From Actinoplanes oblitus (GTDB taxonomy: Bacteria; Actinomycetota; Actinomycetes; Mycobacteriales; Micromonosporaceae), in NCBI RefSeq assembly GCF_030252345.1, contig NZ_CP126980.1, positions 2,185,501-2,249,500 of the forward strand: a stretch of DNA of 64,000 nt, given 5' to 3'. The first letter of the stretch is position 1; each line of letters opens with the position of its first letter. Under the pieces are notes generated by a model. That model saw only the letters and a program-made list of their open reading frames with translations. It searched no databases and was not told the origin of the DNA. A program made the position numbers and the translations under genes. Positions 48,007 through 56,969 of this stretch are shown here, in pieces.

Positions 48007-48117
48007 GGCCAACCGCCGGGCGGGTTCCGGCCAACCGCCGGGCGGGTCCCGGCCAACCGCCGGGCGGGTCCGGGCCAACCGCCGGGCGGGTCCGGGCCGG
48101 CCGCCCGGCCCGGACCC
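48007..48117. repeat. 22-bp tandem repeats between the LCP and lipid kinase genes
   Basis: Units GGCCAACCGCCGGGCGGGTCC begin at 48007, 48029, 48051 and 48073, with a degraded fifth at 48095. Each contains CCGCCGGGCGGG, a hairpin-forming palindrome, so the run may double as a terminator for the LCP gene. The period is not a multiple of three. Confidence 0.88.
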
Positions 48118-48125
48118 GCCCGGGA

Positions 48126-49283
48126 TCAGTTCGCCGCGATGAACTCCGGGTGGCCCAGCAGGAAGCTGTCGATGCTGTCCTTCTTGATCGCCTGCAGCAG
48201 CTGCAGGCTGTCGCTGGTGAGCAGCTCGACACTGCCCACCCCGGGCACCGTCTTAGAGTTCAGCTTGCCGGCGTTGGTCTTGATGGTGACCAGCCGGTCC
48301 GGCTTGAGGCCGCGCATCCCCAGCGCCCAGTCGGCCAGGTCGATGCCGCCCTTGTCCACCGTCATCGACTTGCCGAACGCACTGAGCAGCGCCGGCAGCT
48401 TGGTCGGCGAGTCCAGCCCGTCCGACACCGCCTGGTTGATGATCGCCTTGAAGAACTGCTGCTGGTGCCGCTGCCGTCCGTAGTCCAGGGACTTGTCGCC
48501 GAGCAGGTCACGCTGCCGGACGAAATCGAGCGCGTCGGCCGGGCTGAAGCAGTGGTCGCCCTTCGTATAGACCTTCGGCTTGACCCCGGAGATCGACGAC
48601 CGCAGCGTGCCGTCCTTGTTGATCACGAAGGGGGCCGCGGGCTTGCCGTTGGCGTCGGTGCCCCGGTGGATCGAGGTGGTCGTGGTGTCCACATACATAC
48701 AGACCCTGCCGAGCACCTTGACCACGTCGCGGAAGCCCTGGAAGTCGATGATCGCCCCGGCGTCCGGGGTGATCCCGGTCAGCTCCTTCACCGTCATGGT
48801 GAGCAGCTCGAAGCCGTGTTTCAGCGCCTCCTTGCCCTTCAGCCCGCGGGTACCGAAGGCGAACGCCGCATTGATCTTCAGCTTGCCGCCGGCGAAGGAC
48901 TGCGCGCCGTTGTCATAGGCCGGGATGTCGACATAGGTGTCCCGGGGCAGCGAGATCAAATAGCCGCTCGAATGATCTTTGTTGATGTGCAGCAGGATGA
49001 TCGAGTCGGATCGCAGCGGTTCGCCGTTGATCTGGTCGGGACGCTGATCGATGCCGACGAGCAGCACATTCTTCGCGCCGTCGACGTTGGCGTTCTTCTT
49101 CTCCTCGATCGGTTTGGCGCCGCCGAGCAGCTCGTCCTGGCCGACCTCGGCGGTGGCCGCGGCGACCGCGAAGCGCACACCCACCGCGCCGCCGCCACCG
49201 ACCACCAGCAGGGCTGATCCCAGGACCAGGGTCCAGAAAGCCCAGCGGGGGGTGCGGCGTCGACGTCTGCTGATCCTGCGCAA
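48126..49283 (-). CDS. LCP family (LytR-CpsA-Psr) glycopolymer ligase
   Basis: A 385-residue membrane-anchored enzyme that attaches polysaccharides or teichoic-type polymers to peptidoglycan. A basic N-terminus (RRISRRRRR) precedes one helix (~15-38 AFWTLVLGSALLVVGGGGAVGV). The LCP domain follows: NVLLVGIDQRP (~71), RSDSIILLHINKD (~90), YLISLPRDTYVDIP (~107), INAAFAFG, GVCMYVD-type region, and DFVRQRDLLGDKSLDYGRQRHQQQFF (~255-280), with the usual Asp and Arg residues. Start is TTG (49283) behind GGAGGAGATTC, an excellent RBS. Divergent from the glycosyltransferase pair, consistent with envelope polysaccharide assembly. Confidence 0.92.
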   Translation of the reverse strand: MRRISRRRRRTPRWAFWTLVLGSALLVVGGGGAVGVRFAVAAATAEVGQDELLGGAKPIEEKKNANVDGAKNVLLVGIDQRPDQINGEPLRSDSIILLHINKDHSSGYLISLPRDTYVDIPAYDNGAQSFAGGKLKINAAFAFGTRGLKGKEALKHGFELLTMTVKELTGITPDAGAIIDFQGFRDVVKVLGRVCMYVDTTTTSIHRGTDANGKPAAPFVINKDGTLRSSISGVKPKVYTKGDHCFSPADALDFVRQRDLLGDKSLDYGRQRHQQQFFKAIINQAVSDGLDSPTKLPALLSAFGKSMTVDKGGIDLADWALGMRGLKPDRLVTIKTNAGKLNSKTVPGVGSVELLTSDSLQLLQAIKKDSIDSFLLGHPEFIAAN

Positions 49284-49464
49284 GAGAATCTCCTCCGGTC
49301 GGCGGTCCTTCCACCCATGAAGACGGGCTCGGCCCTCCGAAAGATTGCCGCCGGCCCATGGAATTTTTCCGAGCGACCCGGTTACCGCTCAACTTCCGTT
49401 CACTGTCGCGCCTCCGGACGTCCCTACCGTCCAGATCACCATCCCCCGCCGTTAGTGAGCTGAA

Positions 49465-50448
49465 ATGTCCTCTCAGCCGGATGTCAGTGTCGTCATACCG
49501 ACGTGTGACCGGCCCGAGCTGGCCGTCCGCGCCGCGCGCAGCGCGCTCGGCCAGACGCATCGCAACCTCGAAGTGATCGTCGTGGTCGACGGCCCCGACG
49601 ACGCCACCGTGCGGGCCCTCGCCGAGATCGGCGACCGCCGGCTGGAGGTGCTGGTGCTCCCCGCGCGGGGCAAGGCGCCGAACGCCCGGAACACCGGCGC
49701 CCGGCACGCCCGCGGCCGGTTCACCGCGATGCTCGACGACGACGACGAGTGGCTGCCCACCAAGCTCTCCGTGCAGCTGGAGCTGGCCGGCCGGGCCCGG
49801 TCCGGGTCGCCGGTGGTGGCCTGCCGGATGGTCAACCGCACGCCGCGCGCCGACTCGATCATGCCGCGCCGGCTGCCCGCGCCGGACGAGCCGATCAGCG
49901 AGTACTTCACCGTCCGCAAGGGACTCTTCTACGGCGACGGCTTCATCCAGACCTCCACGCTCATGGCGCCCACCGAGTTGTGGCGCAGAGTGCCGTTCAC
50001 CGTGGGGCTGCGCCGCCAGCAGGAGCTGGACTGGGCGCTGCGGGCGCTGCGCGAGCCGGGCACCGAGCTGATCTACGCGGCCGAGCCGCTGGTCCTCTGG
50101 CACCAGGACGAGAACCGGGAGCGGATCAGCCTGGAGAACCCGTGGCAGGAGCAGCTGGACTGGTTGCGCGCCAGCCGGGAGCTGTTCACCCCGCGCGCCT
50201 ACGCCGCGTTCACGCTCAGCGTGCTCAGCTCGATGGCCGCGCCGACCCGGGACGGTGCGTTGTTCCGTGAGCTGCTGGCCGAGGCCCGCCGGCACGGCCG
50301 TCCCGGTGCCCTCGACTATCTCACCCACCTGCAGATCTGGGCGCTTCCGCCGGGCCTGCGGCACCGCCTGCGGGACCTGGTGGTGGGCCGCCGGTCCGCG
50401 ACCCGGCCGGCCGAGACGGTCGAACAGGTCCCCGCCGATGTCGACTGA
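49465..50448 (+). CDS. family 2 glycosyltransferase
   Basis: A 327-residue GT-A enzyme: VSVVIPTCDRPELAVRAARSALGQTHRNLEVIVVVDG (~8-44), GKAPNARNTGARHARGRFTAMLDDDDEWLPTKL (~74-106; DDDD as metal-binding DxD), and QTSTLMAP...RQQELDWALRAL for acceptor side. No membrane helix. Its stop lies inside the next gene (11-base overlap), so both glycosyltransferases are co-translated. Likely makes a cell-surface glycan handled by the adjacent LCP ligase; donor and acceptor are not known. Confidence 0.91.
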   Translation: MSSQPDVSVVIPTCDRPELAVRAARSALGQTHRNLEVIVVVDGPDDATVRALAEIGDRRLEVLVLPARGKAPNARNTGARHARGRFTAMLDDDDEWLPTKLSVQLELAGRARSGSPVVACRMVNRTPRADSIMPRRLPAPDEPISEYFTVRKGLFYGDGFIQTSTLMAPTELWRRVPFTVGLRRQQELDWALRALREPGTELIYAAEPLVLWHQDENRERISLENPWQEQLDWLRASRELFTPRAYAAFTLSVLSSMAAPTRDGALFRELLAEARRHGRPGALDYLTHLQIWALPPGLRHRLRDLVVGRRSATRPAETVEQVPADVD

Positions 50449-51559
50449 GCGCCGGGTGGCGATCTGGCGCAGCGCGATGCTGCTCGGATCCGAGACGTTC
50501 ATCCGCAACCAGGGTGACGCGCTGTCCCGCTGGACCCCGGCCTACGTGGGCGCCACCCGGATCGAGTCGGCGCTGTCCCGCCCGGACGACGTGATCGCCT
50601 TCCCGGACGGCAACGGTTTCCTGCGGCTGCGGCTGACCGGGGCTTCGCCCCGGCTGCACCAGACCCTCGCTTCGGTACGCCCGGACCTGGTGCACGCCCA
50701 CTTCGGCGGGGACGGCTGGCTGGTCAGCCACACGGCCGCCCGGCTCGGCGTGCCCCTCGTGGTGACCCTGCACGGACACGACGTCACCCGGCAGCCGGCC
50801 AGTCCCGGTGCCAAAGGCGTACGGTATCGCCGCAATCTGCGCACCGTCTTCCGTCGCGCGGCCCTGGTCGTCGCGGTCTCCGAGGTGATCCGGGAGCGGG
50901 CGATCCACTGGGGCGCCGACCCGGCGAAGGTAGTGGTGCACTACACCGGCGTGCCGGTCCCGGCGGCCGTCCCGATGGTCCCGAAGCGCTGGGACGTGGC
51001 GTTCGTCGGCCGGTTCGTCGCCAAGAAGGGCGTCGACGACCTGCTCACGGCGCTCGCCCGGATCGCGACGCCCCGCCCGCGCGCGCTGTTCATCGGTGAC
51101 GGCGAGCTGATGCCGGCGATGCGCGCCCGCGCCGAGGAGTTGCGGGTGGACGCCACGTTCGTGGGCAGCGAGTCACCCGCGGCGGTGACCCGGCACCTGT
51201 CCGAGTCCCGGATCCTGGCCTGCCCGTCGAAGACCGCCCCGGACGGCGACACCGAAGGCCTGCCCACCACGGTCATGGAGGCCGGCGCGCTGGGTCTGCC
51301 GGTCGTCGCCACCCGGCACAGCGGCATCCCGGAAGCGGTCCTCGACGGCGAGACCGGCCTGCTCACCCCGGAGGCCGACCCGGTCGCGCTGGCCGCCGCG
51401 CTGACCCGCCTGCTCGGCGACGCGGAGCTGCGCCACCGCCTCGGCGCCCAGGCCCGCCGCCGCATCGGCACCCGGTTCGACCTGGTGGAGCAGAACCGCC
51501 GCCTGGAGGATCGCTATGACCAGGTGACCGCTGACGCCACGCTGACCAGCCAGCACTGA
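50438..51559 (+). CDS. family 4 glycosyltransferase
   Basis: A 373-residue GT-B enzyme. N-terminal domain: LVHAHFGGDGWLVSHTAARLGVPLVVTLHGHDV (~83-115); C-terminal donor domain: DVAFVGRFVAKKGVDDLLTALA (~188-209), SRILACPSKTAPDGDTEGLPTTVMEAGALGLPVVATRHSGIPEAV (~258-302), the EX7E-type region. Start ATG 50438 overlaps the GT2 gene. Probably retaining transfer of a hexose from a nucleotide sugar onto a surface glycan. Confidence 0.91.
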   Translation: MSTERRVAIWRSAMLLGSETFIRNQGDALSRWTPAYVGATRIESALSRPDDVIAFPDGNGFLRLRLTGASPRLHQTLASVRPDLVHAHFGGDGWLVSHTAARLGVPLVVTLHGHDVTRQPASPGAKGVRYRRNLRTVFRRAALVVAVSEVIRERAIHWGADPAKVVVHYTGVPVPAAVPMVPKRWDVAFVGRFVAKKGVDDLLTALARIATPRPRALFIGDGELMPAMRARAEELRVDATFVGSESPAAVTRHLSESRILACPSKTAPDGDTEGLPTTVMEAGALGLPVVATRHSGIPEAVLDGETGLLTPEADPVALAAALTRLLGDAELRHRLGAQARRRIGTRFDLVEQNRRLEDRYDQVTADATLTSQH

Positions 51560-51710
51560 CACCCGCTGGGCCGGCCCGCCGCCCGGTCCCGGTCGCGCTT
51601 CCGGCTTGTGGGTACGCCCGGAGTGGCGCCCATCCCACCCGCCTCCCGGGACCTCAGATCAACTCGCCTCATGCCGATACGCTGCCCCAACGGGAGCATG
51701 GGAGAGCGGC

Positions 51711-52658
51711 ATGATCTGTACACACTGCGGTTCCACGGCGGTTCCGCCGACCGGCGTCTGCCCGGCCTGCGGTCACGCCAACCCGCCGGCCACCAGCCAG
51801 ACCGACCCGCGGTACCCACCGACGACGGCGATGCCCACCGCCCCGTACGGAGTGCCCGCCGACCCGTTCACCGGCCCCACCACCGGCGATCCGTTCGCCG
51901 CCCCGCCGGTCACGGCGGACCCGCTGAGCGCCAACCCGCTCCCGCCGCTCGGCACGCCGCCGGCCGCCGCCCCGCCGTTCGGTACGCCGTCCAGTGCCCC
52001 GCCGGCCCCGCCGTTCGGCGCGGCGCCGCAGGCCGCGCCTTATGGCAACCCGGCACCGGGCTATCCGCCCGCGCCCCACAGCCCGCCGCCGGCCTATGAC
52101 CCGTCCGCTTCCTCCGGCGCGCCCGCCCAGCCCTATGGCACGTCGGGGACTCCGCCGCAGCCTTATGGGGTTTCGGGGACTCCGCCGCAGCCCTATGGCG
52201 CGCCGGGGACCCCGCCGCAGCCCTACGGCGCTCCACCGCAGCCCTACGCCGCGCCCGGCCAGCCGTATCCGCCGGCTCAGGCCTACCCGGGCCAGCCGCC
52301 ATACGCCGGCCAGCCCTACCCGGGCCAGCAGCCCTATCCCGGCCAGCCCTATCCCGGCCAGCAGCCTTACCCGGGTCAGCAGCCTTACCCGGGTCAGCCC
52401 TATCCCGGTGTGCAGCCCTACGGTCAGGGCTACCCGCCCTACGCGGCGTCCCAGGGCAACACCCTCAGCGTGATCGCGTTCGTCCTCAGCGGCATCGCGG
52501 TCTTCCTGCTCCCGCCGGTCTTCGGCGGCGTCGCCCTGATCCTGGCCCACCGCGCCAAGCGCCGCGGCGAGCGCCTGGCCCAGACCGCCACCAAGGTTGC
52601 CATCGTCTGCCTGATCGTGGGCATCATCTTCGGCATCTACGTCCGCACCTCCAGCTGA
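51711..52658 (+). CDS. DUF4190-type membrane protein with zinc ribbon and PYG/PGQ repeat region
   Basis: A 315-residue protein. Cys3, Cys6, Cys17 and Cys20 (MICTHCGSTA...CPACG) form a zinc ribbon. Residues ~22-250 are disordered Pro/Gln/Tyr/Gly-rich repeats (PPQPYGxxGT and QPYPGQ units, e.g. TPPQPYGVSG and QPYPGQPYPG). The C-terminus has two helices (LSVIAFVLSGIAVFLLPPVFGGVALILAHRAKRRGERLAQTATKVAIVCLIVGIIFGIY), as in DUF4190. The repeats are coding because frame and codon use are maintained. The function of such proteins is unknown; they may be envelope scaffolds. RBS GGGAGAGCGG. Confidence 0.85.
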   Translation: MICTHCGSTAVPPTGVCPACGHANPPATSQTDPRYPPTTAMPTAPYGVPADPFTGPTTGDPFAAPPVTADPLSANPLPPLGTPPAAAPPFGTPSSAPPAPPFGAAPQAAPYGNPAPGYPPAPHSPPPAYDPSASSGAPAQPYGTSGTPPQPYGVSGTPPQPYGAPGTPPQPYGAPPQPYAAPGQPYPPAQAYPGQPPYAGQPYPGQQPYPGQPYPGQQPYPGQQPYPGQPYPGVQPYGQGYPPYAASQGNTLSVIAFVLSGIAVFLLPPVFGGVALILAHRAKRRGERLAQTATKVAIVCLIVGIIFGIYVRTSS

Positions 52659-52682
52659 CCTCCGCCCCGCCGAGGGCGGTGG

Positions 52683-54341
52683 TCAGTCGTCGGTGCGAAG
52701 GCGGCGAAGCGCGGCCCGGGCCACCCGCTTGCCGGTGCGCAGGCCACCGGCGACAGCGGTGGCGGCCCGGCCGGGAGCGGTCACCTTCAACGCGGTGATG
52801 ATCCGGTTGGCCCGGATCAGCTCCGCGTCCCGCTGGGCCACCCGCCGCTCACACCAGTCGACCTGAGCCCGGGCCTCGGCCAGTTCCCGCCGCAGCCTGT
52901 CCCGCTCGGCCACCGTCTCGCACAGTGTCGGCACCTCGGCGGGAGGGGAGCCAGCGGGTCGTCCGTTCGGACTGGGCCCGGGGTGTTGACCGGCGGGGCC
53001 GGTCGGTGCCGGCAGCCCGGCCAGGTCGGCGAGCAGGCCGGTGACCTCCGACTCGTCGGCGGGCGTCGGCCAGAGATGACCGAGTCCCTCGTCGAACATG
53101 GCCCTGGCCAGCCGCCGCAGGGCCCCGGCAGGCGTCCCCGAGTCGGGATAGCCCAGCTTGTCCCCCGGATCGGGGTATTCGCCGGATCCGGGTGTTCCGG
53201 TCGAATCGCGCGGATCCGTCGGGGCGGGCGAACTCATCGAAGCGGCATCGCCTATCGATCCCGCCGGTCCGGTGGGCAGGGCGTGCAGGCTCCCGTCCGG
53301 ACTCACGACGATCTCATCGGCGCCGATATCGGCCAACGCGCTGCTCTGCCAGGCCGCGAGCAAGTGGCGCATGGCGGGCCGGTCGTGGCCCCGGCACGCG
53401 GTGACGAGCGCATCGTGCAGACACCGACCGGCCGGCAGCGTCGCCGCAGCGCCGGAGTGCACCCACCCGCGAGCTGGGTCGTGAAACACCCGGACCGCCG
53501 GCGATCGCCCGGCCGGCGGGGTGATCAGCGCGTGGGGGAGATCCGGGGTGGGACTGGAACTCGCAGCGGGGGCCGGGCGGGTGGCGACCACGAACCACGC
53601 CGGGGCGGTGCCCATGGCCAGGCCGGACCGGAGCAGGCGGACGGCGATCGGGCGCGGGTCGGCCAGCAGCGGCGACCTCGGGACCAGCGCCCGGCGCATC
53701 GTCGACTGGAGGAACCCGAGCATCGCCGGATCGTCCAGCAGTTCGGTGCTGAGCAGGGCGGACGGTGCGGCCGGTTCCGGGAGGGCGGCGTAGCCGCGGT
53801 CCACCTCCAGGCCGGCGGAGCGCAGCGACTCGGCGAGCCCCGGCAGGCTGACCGGGCGGGTCGGGTCGTCCTCGGCCGGGGCGGACCAGTCGGCCGGGCC
53901 CGGCTCGGCCGGGAGGGCGACCAGCCGGTGCAGGCCGGCCGGGTTCGCCAGGCCGAGCAGCAGACGACCGCCGGGGCGCAGCACGCCCAGCACCCGGGAC
54001 AGCGCCTCCGCCCAGGGCAGGTCGCCGGATTCGGTGGTGCCGGCCGCGTCGAGCCCGCCGAGGGCCAGGACGGTGTCGAACTCCGGCTCGGCGGCCAGCG
54101 TGGCGAGGCTGCCACACCAGACCCGGTGGTGGGCGAGGGGCTCGGCGTCGCGCGTACCCCGTACCAGAAAGGTCAGCTCGCGGGCCGTGAGCTGAGCGAC
54201 GATCTCGGGTGCGTGCGGCCCGATGACAAGCGTCCTGCCGTGCGTCGCGGCAGCGAGCGCGGCCAGTGCCGGGCCGTGCGCACCGGAGCCCGGTGGCTCG
54301 GCCCAGTGCGGCATCTCGCCGCCGATCAACCGCACGCTCAT
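52683..54341 (-). CDS. class I SAM-dependent methyltransferase-like protein with coiled-coil tail
   Basis: A 552-residue protein. Residues ~20-170 have methyltransferase features: RTLVIGPHAPEIVAQL, FDTVLALGGLDAAG and ALSRVLGVLRPGGRLLLGLANPAGLHRLVAL. A second variable domain with DLPHALITPPAGRSPAVRVFHDPARGWVHSG and a Pro/Ser-rich linker follows, then a C-terminal coiled-coil (LCETVAERDRLRRELAEARAQVDWCERRVAQRDAELIRANRIITALK, ~475-522). The ATG at 54341 follows GGAAGGAG and overlaps the upstream stop (ATGA). Such proteins are usually in surface-glycan loci; the acceptor is unknown. The SAM-binding motif is degenerate, so catalysis is not certain. Confidence 0.72.
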   Translation of the reverse strand: MSVRLIGGEMPHWAEPPGSGAHGPALAALAAATHGRTLVIGPHAPEIVAQLTARELTFLVRGTRDAEPLAHHRVWCGSLATLAAEPEFDTVLALGGLDAAGTTESGDLPWAEALSRVLGVLRPGGRLLLGLANPAGLHRLVALPAEPGPADWSAPAEDDPTRPVSLPGLAESLRSAGLEVDRGYAALPEPAAPSALLSTELLDDPAMLGFLQSTMRRALVPRSPLLADPRPIAVRLLRSGLAMGTAPAWFVVATRPAPAASSSPTPDLPHALITPPAGRSPAVRVFHDPARGWVHSGAAATLPAGRCLHDALVTACRGHDRPAMRHLLAAWQSSALADIGADEIVVSPDGSLHALPTGPAGSIGDAASMSSPAPTDPRDSTGTPGSGEYPDPGDKLGYPDSGTPAGALRRLARAMFDEGLGHLWPTPADESEVTGLLADLAGLPAPTGPAGQHPGPSPNGRPAGSPPAEVPTLCETVAERDRLRRELAEARAQVDWCERRVAQRDAELIRANRIITALKVTAPGRAATAVAGGLRTGKRVARAALRRLRTDD

Positions 54342-55192
54342 CGCGCGACTCCTTCCGGTGTGGACACGCGGGCGCCGGGATCCGGCCAGTGGAAGAGGTG
54401 GCGCAGTTCGGCGGGGGAGAGCAGCCGGTCGGCGCCCAGCTCCGCGACGGCGATCGGGCGCGCCACCTCCGGATCGATCCGCGGGCCGTGCAGCGCCGCC
54501 CACTGACGTTCGACGCGGGTCTGGCCGCCGAACGAGGACCGCTCGCCCTCCAGCCGCATCGGGTCGCCGTAGACCGCCGGCTCGCAGCCCGCCAGGATGC
54601 CGTAGAAGATCGCGCTGCACAGCCGGTTCGACGCCACCCGGCGATGGCGGCGCTGCTCGGCGAGCTGCCGGGCGAGGAAGCGCGGGTCGAGATCCCGGTA
54701 CCAGCCGCCGCGGTAGCCGTGGCAGACCACCCGGAAACCGGCCCGCTCATATCGGCGGCGCAGGCGCGGCGAGCGGTACTCCTGCCAGTAGAGGCAGACC
54801 GTGACCGGGCCGTCCTCGGTCGCCCGGATCTCCTCGATCAGCCCGTCGTGGTCCCCGACGACGTGCTGCCCTTCCCAGCCGTGGAACGGGTAGTAGATGG
54901 TGCCCTCGCGCGGCCCGGTGTCCGTGATCGGGTCCATGGCCAGCAGGTACGCCCACGGCGCCCCGATCACGTGCACCGGCCGCCGCCCCAGGGACCAGGC
55001 CCGGCGGCGGGTCGGCTCGCTCCAGACGAACAGCGGGATGCCGGGAGTGAACTCGTGGTCCGGGGCCATCCCGTCGCCGATGTTCCAGCCGTGCTGCAGG
55101 TATCCGCGGATCTCGTGGACCTCGGCCGGGTCGAGTCCGCAGTACCGGGCCAGCACGTGGGAGTGACCGTAGTAGTGGTTCGCGTGGTGCAC
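54338..55192 (-). CDS. unknown glycan-locus protein with His-rich N-terminus
   Basis: A 284-residue soluble protein beginning MHHANHYYGHSHVLARYCGLDP, then VHEIRGYLQHGWNIGDGMAP, LFVWSEPTRRRAWSLGRRPVHVIGAPWAYLLAMDP, GTIYYPFHGWEGQHVVGDHDGLIEEIRATEDGPVTVCLYWQEY, and a C-terminal part with NRLCSAIFYGILAGCEPAVYGD. The alternation of Rossmann-like segments and a glycosyltransferase-like end (a capsule-synthesis type layout) suggests a sugar-modifying enzyme, but I do not recognise the family. A stop lies four codons upstream of the GTG at 55192, so this is the first possible start. Its stop overlaps the methyltransferase start. Confidence 0.7.
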   Translation of the reverse strand: MHHANHYYGHSHVLARYCGLDPAEVHEIRGYLQHGWNIGDGMAPDHEFTPGIPLFVWSEPTRRRAWSLGRRPVHVIGAPWAYLLAMDPITDTGPREGTIYYPFHGWEGQHVVGDHDGLIEEIRATEDGPVTVCLYWQEYRSPRLRRRYERAGFRVVCHGYRGGWYRDLDPRFLARQLAEQRRHRRVASNRLCSAIFYGILAGCEPAVYGDPMRLEGERSSFGGQTRVERQWAALHGPRIDPEVARPIAVAELGADRLLSPAELRHLFHWPDPGARVSTPEGVAR

Positions 55193-55299
55193 GGTCGCCG
55201 ATCACACACCGTCCGGGCATACAGCCGGCGAACTCGCCGTGACCACGGAGCTACGCGGGCCGGGAATTCCTGGGTGGCGGCGCCTACGCGGCCCGCGAA

Positions 55300-56283
55300 C
55301 CCCGGGGGAACCCGACTCGGCCGCGCATCAGCAGCGGGTACAGCACGCCGGTGACCAGGATGCCGACCGGCAGCGACAGGTCGACGCCGGCCAGGGCGCG
55401 GGCGACCGGCCCCAGGTAGAGGTCGGTGTCCGCGCAGAGGGCGGCCGCGCCCATGCCGGCGACCAGCGCGACGGCGCCGTGCCAGTTGACACCGGCGGAG
55501 TACCAGAACGGCGAGCCGGGCGTCTCGTCGCCGAGCTGTACGCGGTCATCGCGTTGTTGGCGATCAGCCCGAGCACCACCGCGAGCAGGAAGACCGGGTA
55601 GAACCAGGCCGGCAGGACGCGATCCCGGCCATCCAGGCGGCGGTCAGGGCGCTGCCCGACAACTGCTCGGCCGGCCGCCAGTCCCAGTTGGTGTGCGCCA
55701 CCACGAAGCCGCCGAGGATCGCGAACGCGGCCGCCAGGATCGCCGAGAACGGCTGGTAGAGCCGGGTGATGGTGGCGTGCCCGTAGACACTCAGGGCCAG
55801 CGTCACGGCGGCGATCACGATCACCAGCACCACCTGGCCGGCGGTGCCCGGCTCCCAGCCCAGCACGCCGGACAGGGCGAACGCGGCGAGCGCGGCGGCC
55901 GCCAGGTTCAGCGCGATGTACGAGACGCAGAGCAGCCACCCGGTGACCGCGATGTTCACCCGGTTGCCGCGTACCCCGAACATGGTCCGCGAGACCACCT
56001 CGCTCGGCGTGCCGGACGACGTGCCGCTGACCGCCAGGATGCCGATCAGCACCCAGAACAGGTTGCCGAGCACCGTGATGACCAGGCCGCTCTGCCAGCT
56101 CAGCCCGAGCAGCCCGGTCAGCATCCCGCCCAGGGTGAGCGAGACGTAGCTGACGTTCGGTGCGGCCCAGAGCGCGAACAGCTCGCGGGGCCGGCCATGC
56201 CGTTCGGCGTCGGGGACGAACTCGATGCCGCGTTGTTCGATCTGCCCCGCGCGGTCACCCGGCAGCGTATCGGTGGACGTCAT
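55300..56283 (-). pseudogene. decayed NCS1 (purine-cytosine permease family) transporter
   Basis: The first ~220 residues are an intact permease start (IEQRGIEFVPDAERHGRPRELFALWAAPNVSYVSLTLGG, then helices to HTNWDWRPAEQLSGSALTAAWMAGIA). Near 55620 the frame is lost: the family-like LPAWFYPVFLLAVVLGLIANNAMTAYS continues in another frame, and near 55540 the third frame resumes with GDETPGSPFWYSAGVNWHGAVALVAGMGAAALCAD... to about 55320. Compared with a normal permease of ~480 residues, pieces of the middle are missing at both junctions, so two internal deletions with frameshifts are likely. The start is shared with the divergent TetR promoter. Probably non-functional; sequencing error at both sites is less likely because residues are missing. 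Confidence 0.75.
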
Positions 56284-56355
56284 GGGACCTCCGCAGGAAG
56301 CTATTGGTCAAGCGCTCAATTGCTTATTGGTCACACACCCAATAGCCTGTGGTGC
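56284..56355. promoter_or_regulatory. divergent promoter with two tandem TetR-type operators
   Basis: This 72-bp AT-richer gap lies between the permease remnant and the TetR gene. TATTGG-N8-CCAATA (56325-56344) is a perfect dyad, and the related TATTGG-N8-TCAATT (56302-56321) lies 23 bp upstream on the same face pattern. TATTGGTCA is repeated directly at both sites. This is the expected binding layout for an autoregulating TetR-family repressor controlling both directions. Confidence 0.7.
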
Positions 56356-56964
56356 ATGACGTCAAGCCCCTCTCCGGCACGGACCCGTAAAACCGCTGAA
56401 GATCGGCGCGCCGAGATCGTCCGCGCGGCCGGTGGGGTGGCGCTGGCCGAGGGCCTGGAGAGCGTCACCCTCCGGCGCGTCGCCGACGAGCTCGGCGTCC
56501 GTCCCGGCCTGATCAGCCACTACTTCCCGGCCGCCGAGGAGCTGGTCGCCACGGCGTTCGGCGCCACCGCCTCGGCCGAGCTCGACGAACTCCTCCCGCC
56601 CTCGGACGCCGCGCCGCTGGAGCGTTTCCGGCGGTTCTTCGGAGCCGCTATCGGCGAGATGTTCGACGACGTGAGCCGTCTGTGGCTCAACGCTCGTCAC
56701 CTCAGCCGCTATCGCCCGGTGCTGTCCGCCGAGGTGAACCGTCAGCAGGACAACTGGCACGGGCGGCTGACCGCGGTGATCGCCGACGGGATCGCCGCCG
56801 GGGAGTTCGGCGCCGGGGACGCCGCGGTGGCCGCCACCCGCATTCTGGTCGCGGTGGACGGTGTCAGCACGTACGTCAATGTCGGCGAGATCCCCCCGGA
56901 AGCCGCCGCCTTCGCCGTGATGACCGCCGAGCGTGAGCTCGGCCTGCCCCCCGGATCGCTCTAG
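56356..56964 (+). CDS. TetR family transcriptional regulator
   Basis: A 202-residue repressor. The HTH lies at ~16-62 (DRRAEIVRAAGGVALAEGLESVTLRRVADELGVRPGLISHYFPAAEELVA; recognition helix GLISHYF). The rest is the helical ligand-binding and dimerisation domain (FGAAIGEMFDDVSRLWLNARHLSRYRPVLSAEVNRQQDNWHGRL). The ATG at 56356 ends the operator gap. It is co-transcribed with the amidohydrolase six bases later and divergent from the permease remnant, so it once controlled uptake and hydrolysis of the same compound. Confidence 0.9.
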   Translation: MTSSPSPARTRKTAEDRRAEIVRAAGGVALAEGLESVTLRRVADELGVRPGLISHYFPAAEELVATAFGATASAELDELLPPSDAAPLERFRRFFGAAIGEMFDDVSRLWLNARHLSRYRPVLSAEVNRQQDNWHGRLTAVIADGIAAGEFGAGDAAVAATRILVAVDGVSTYVNVGEIPPEAAAFAVMTAERELGLPPGSL

Positions 56965-56969
56965 GGGTC

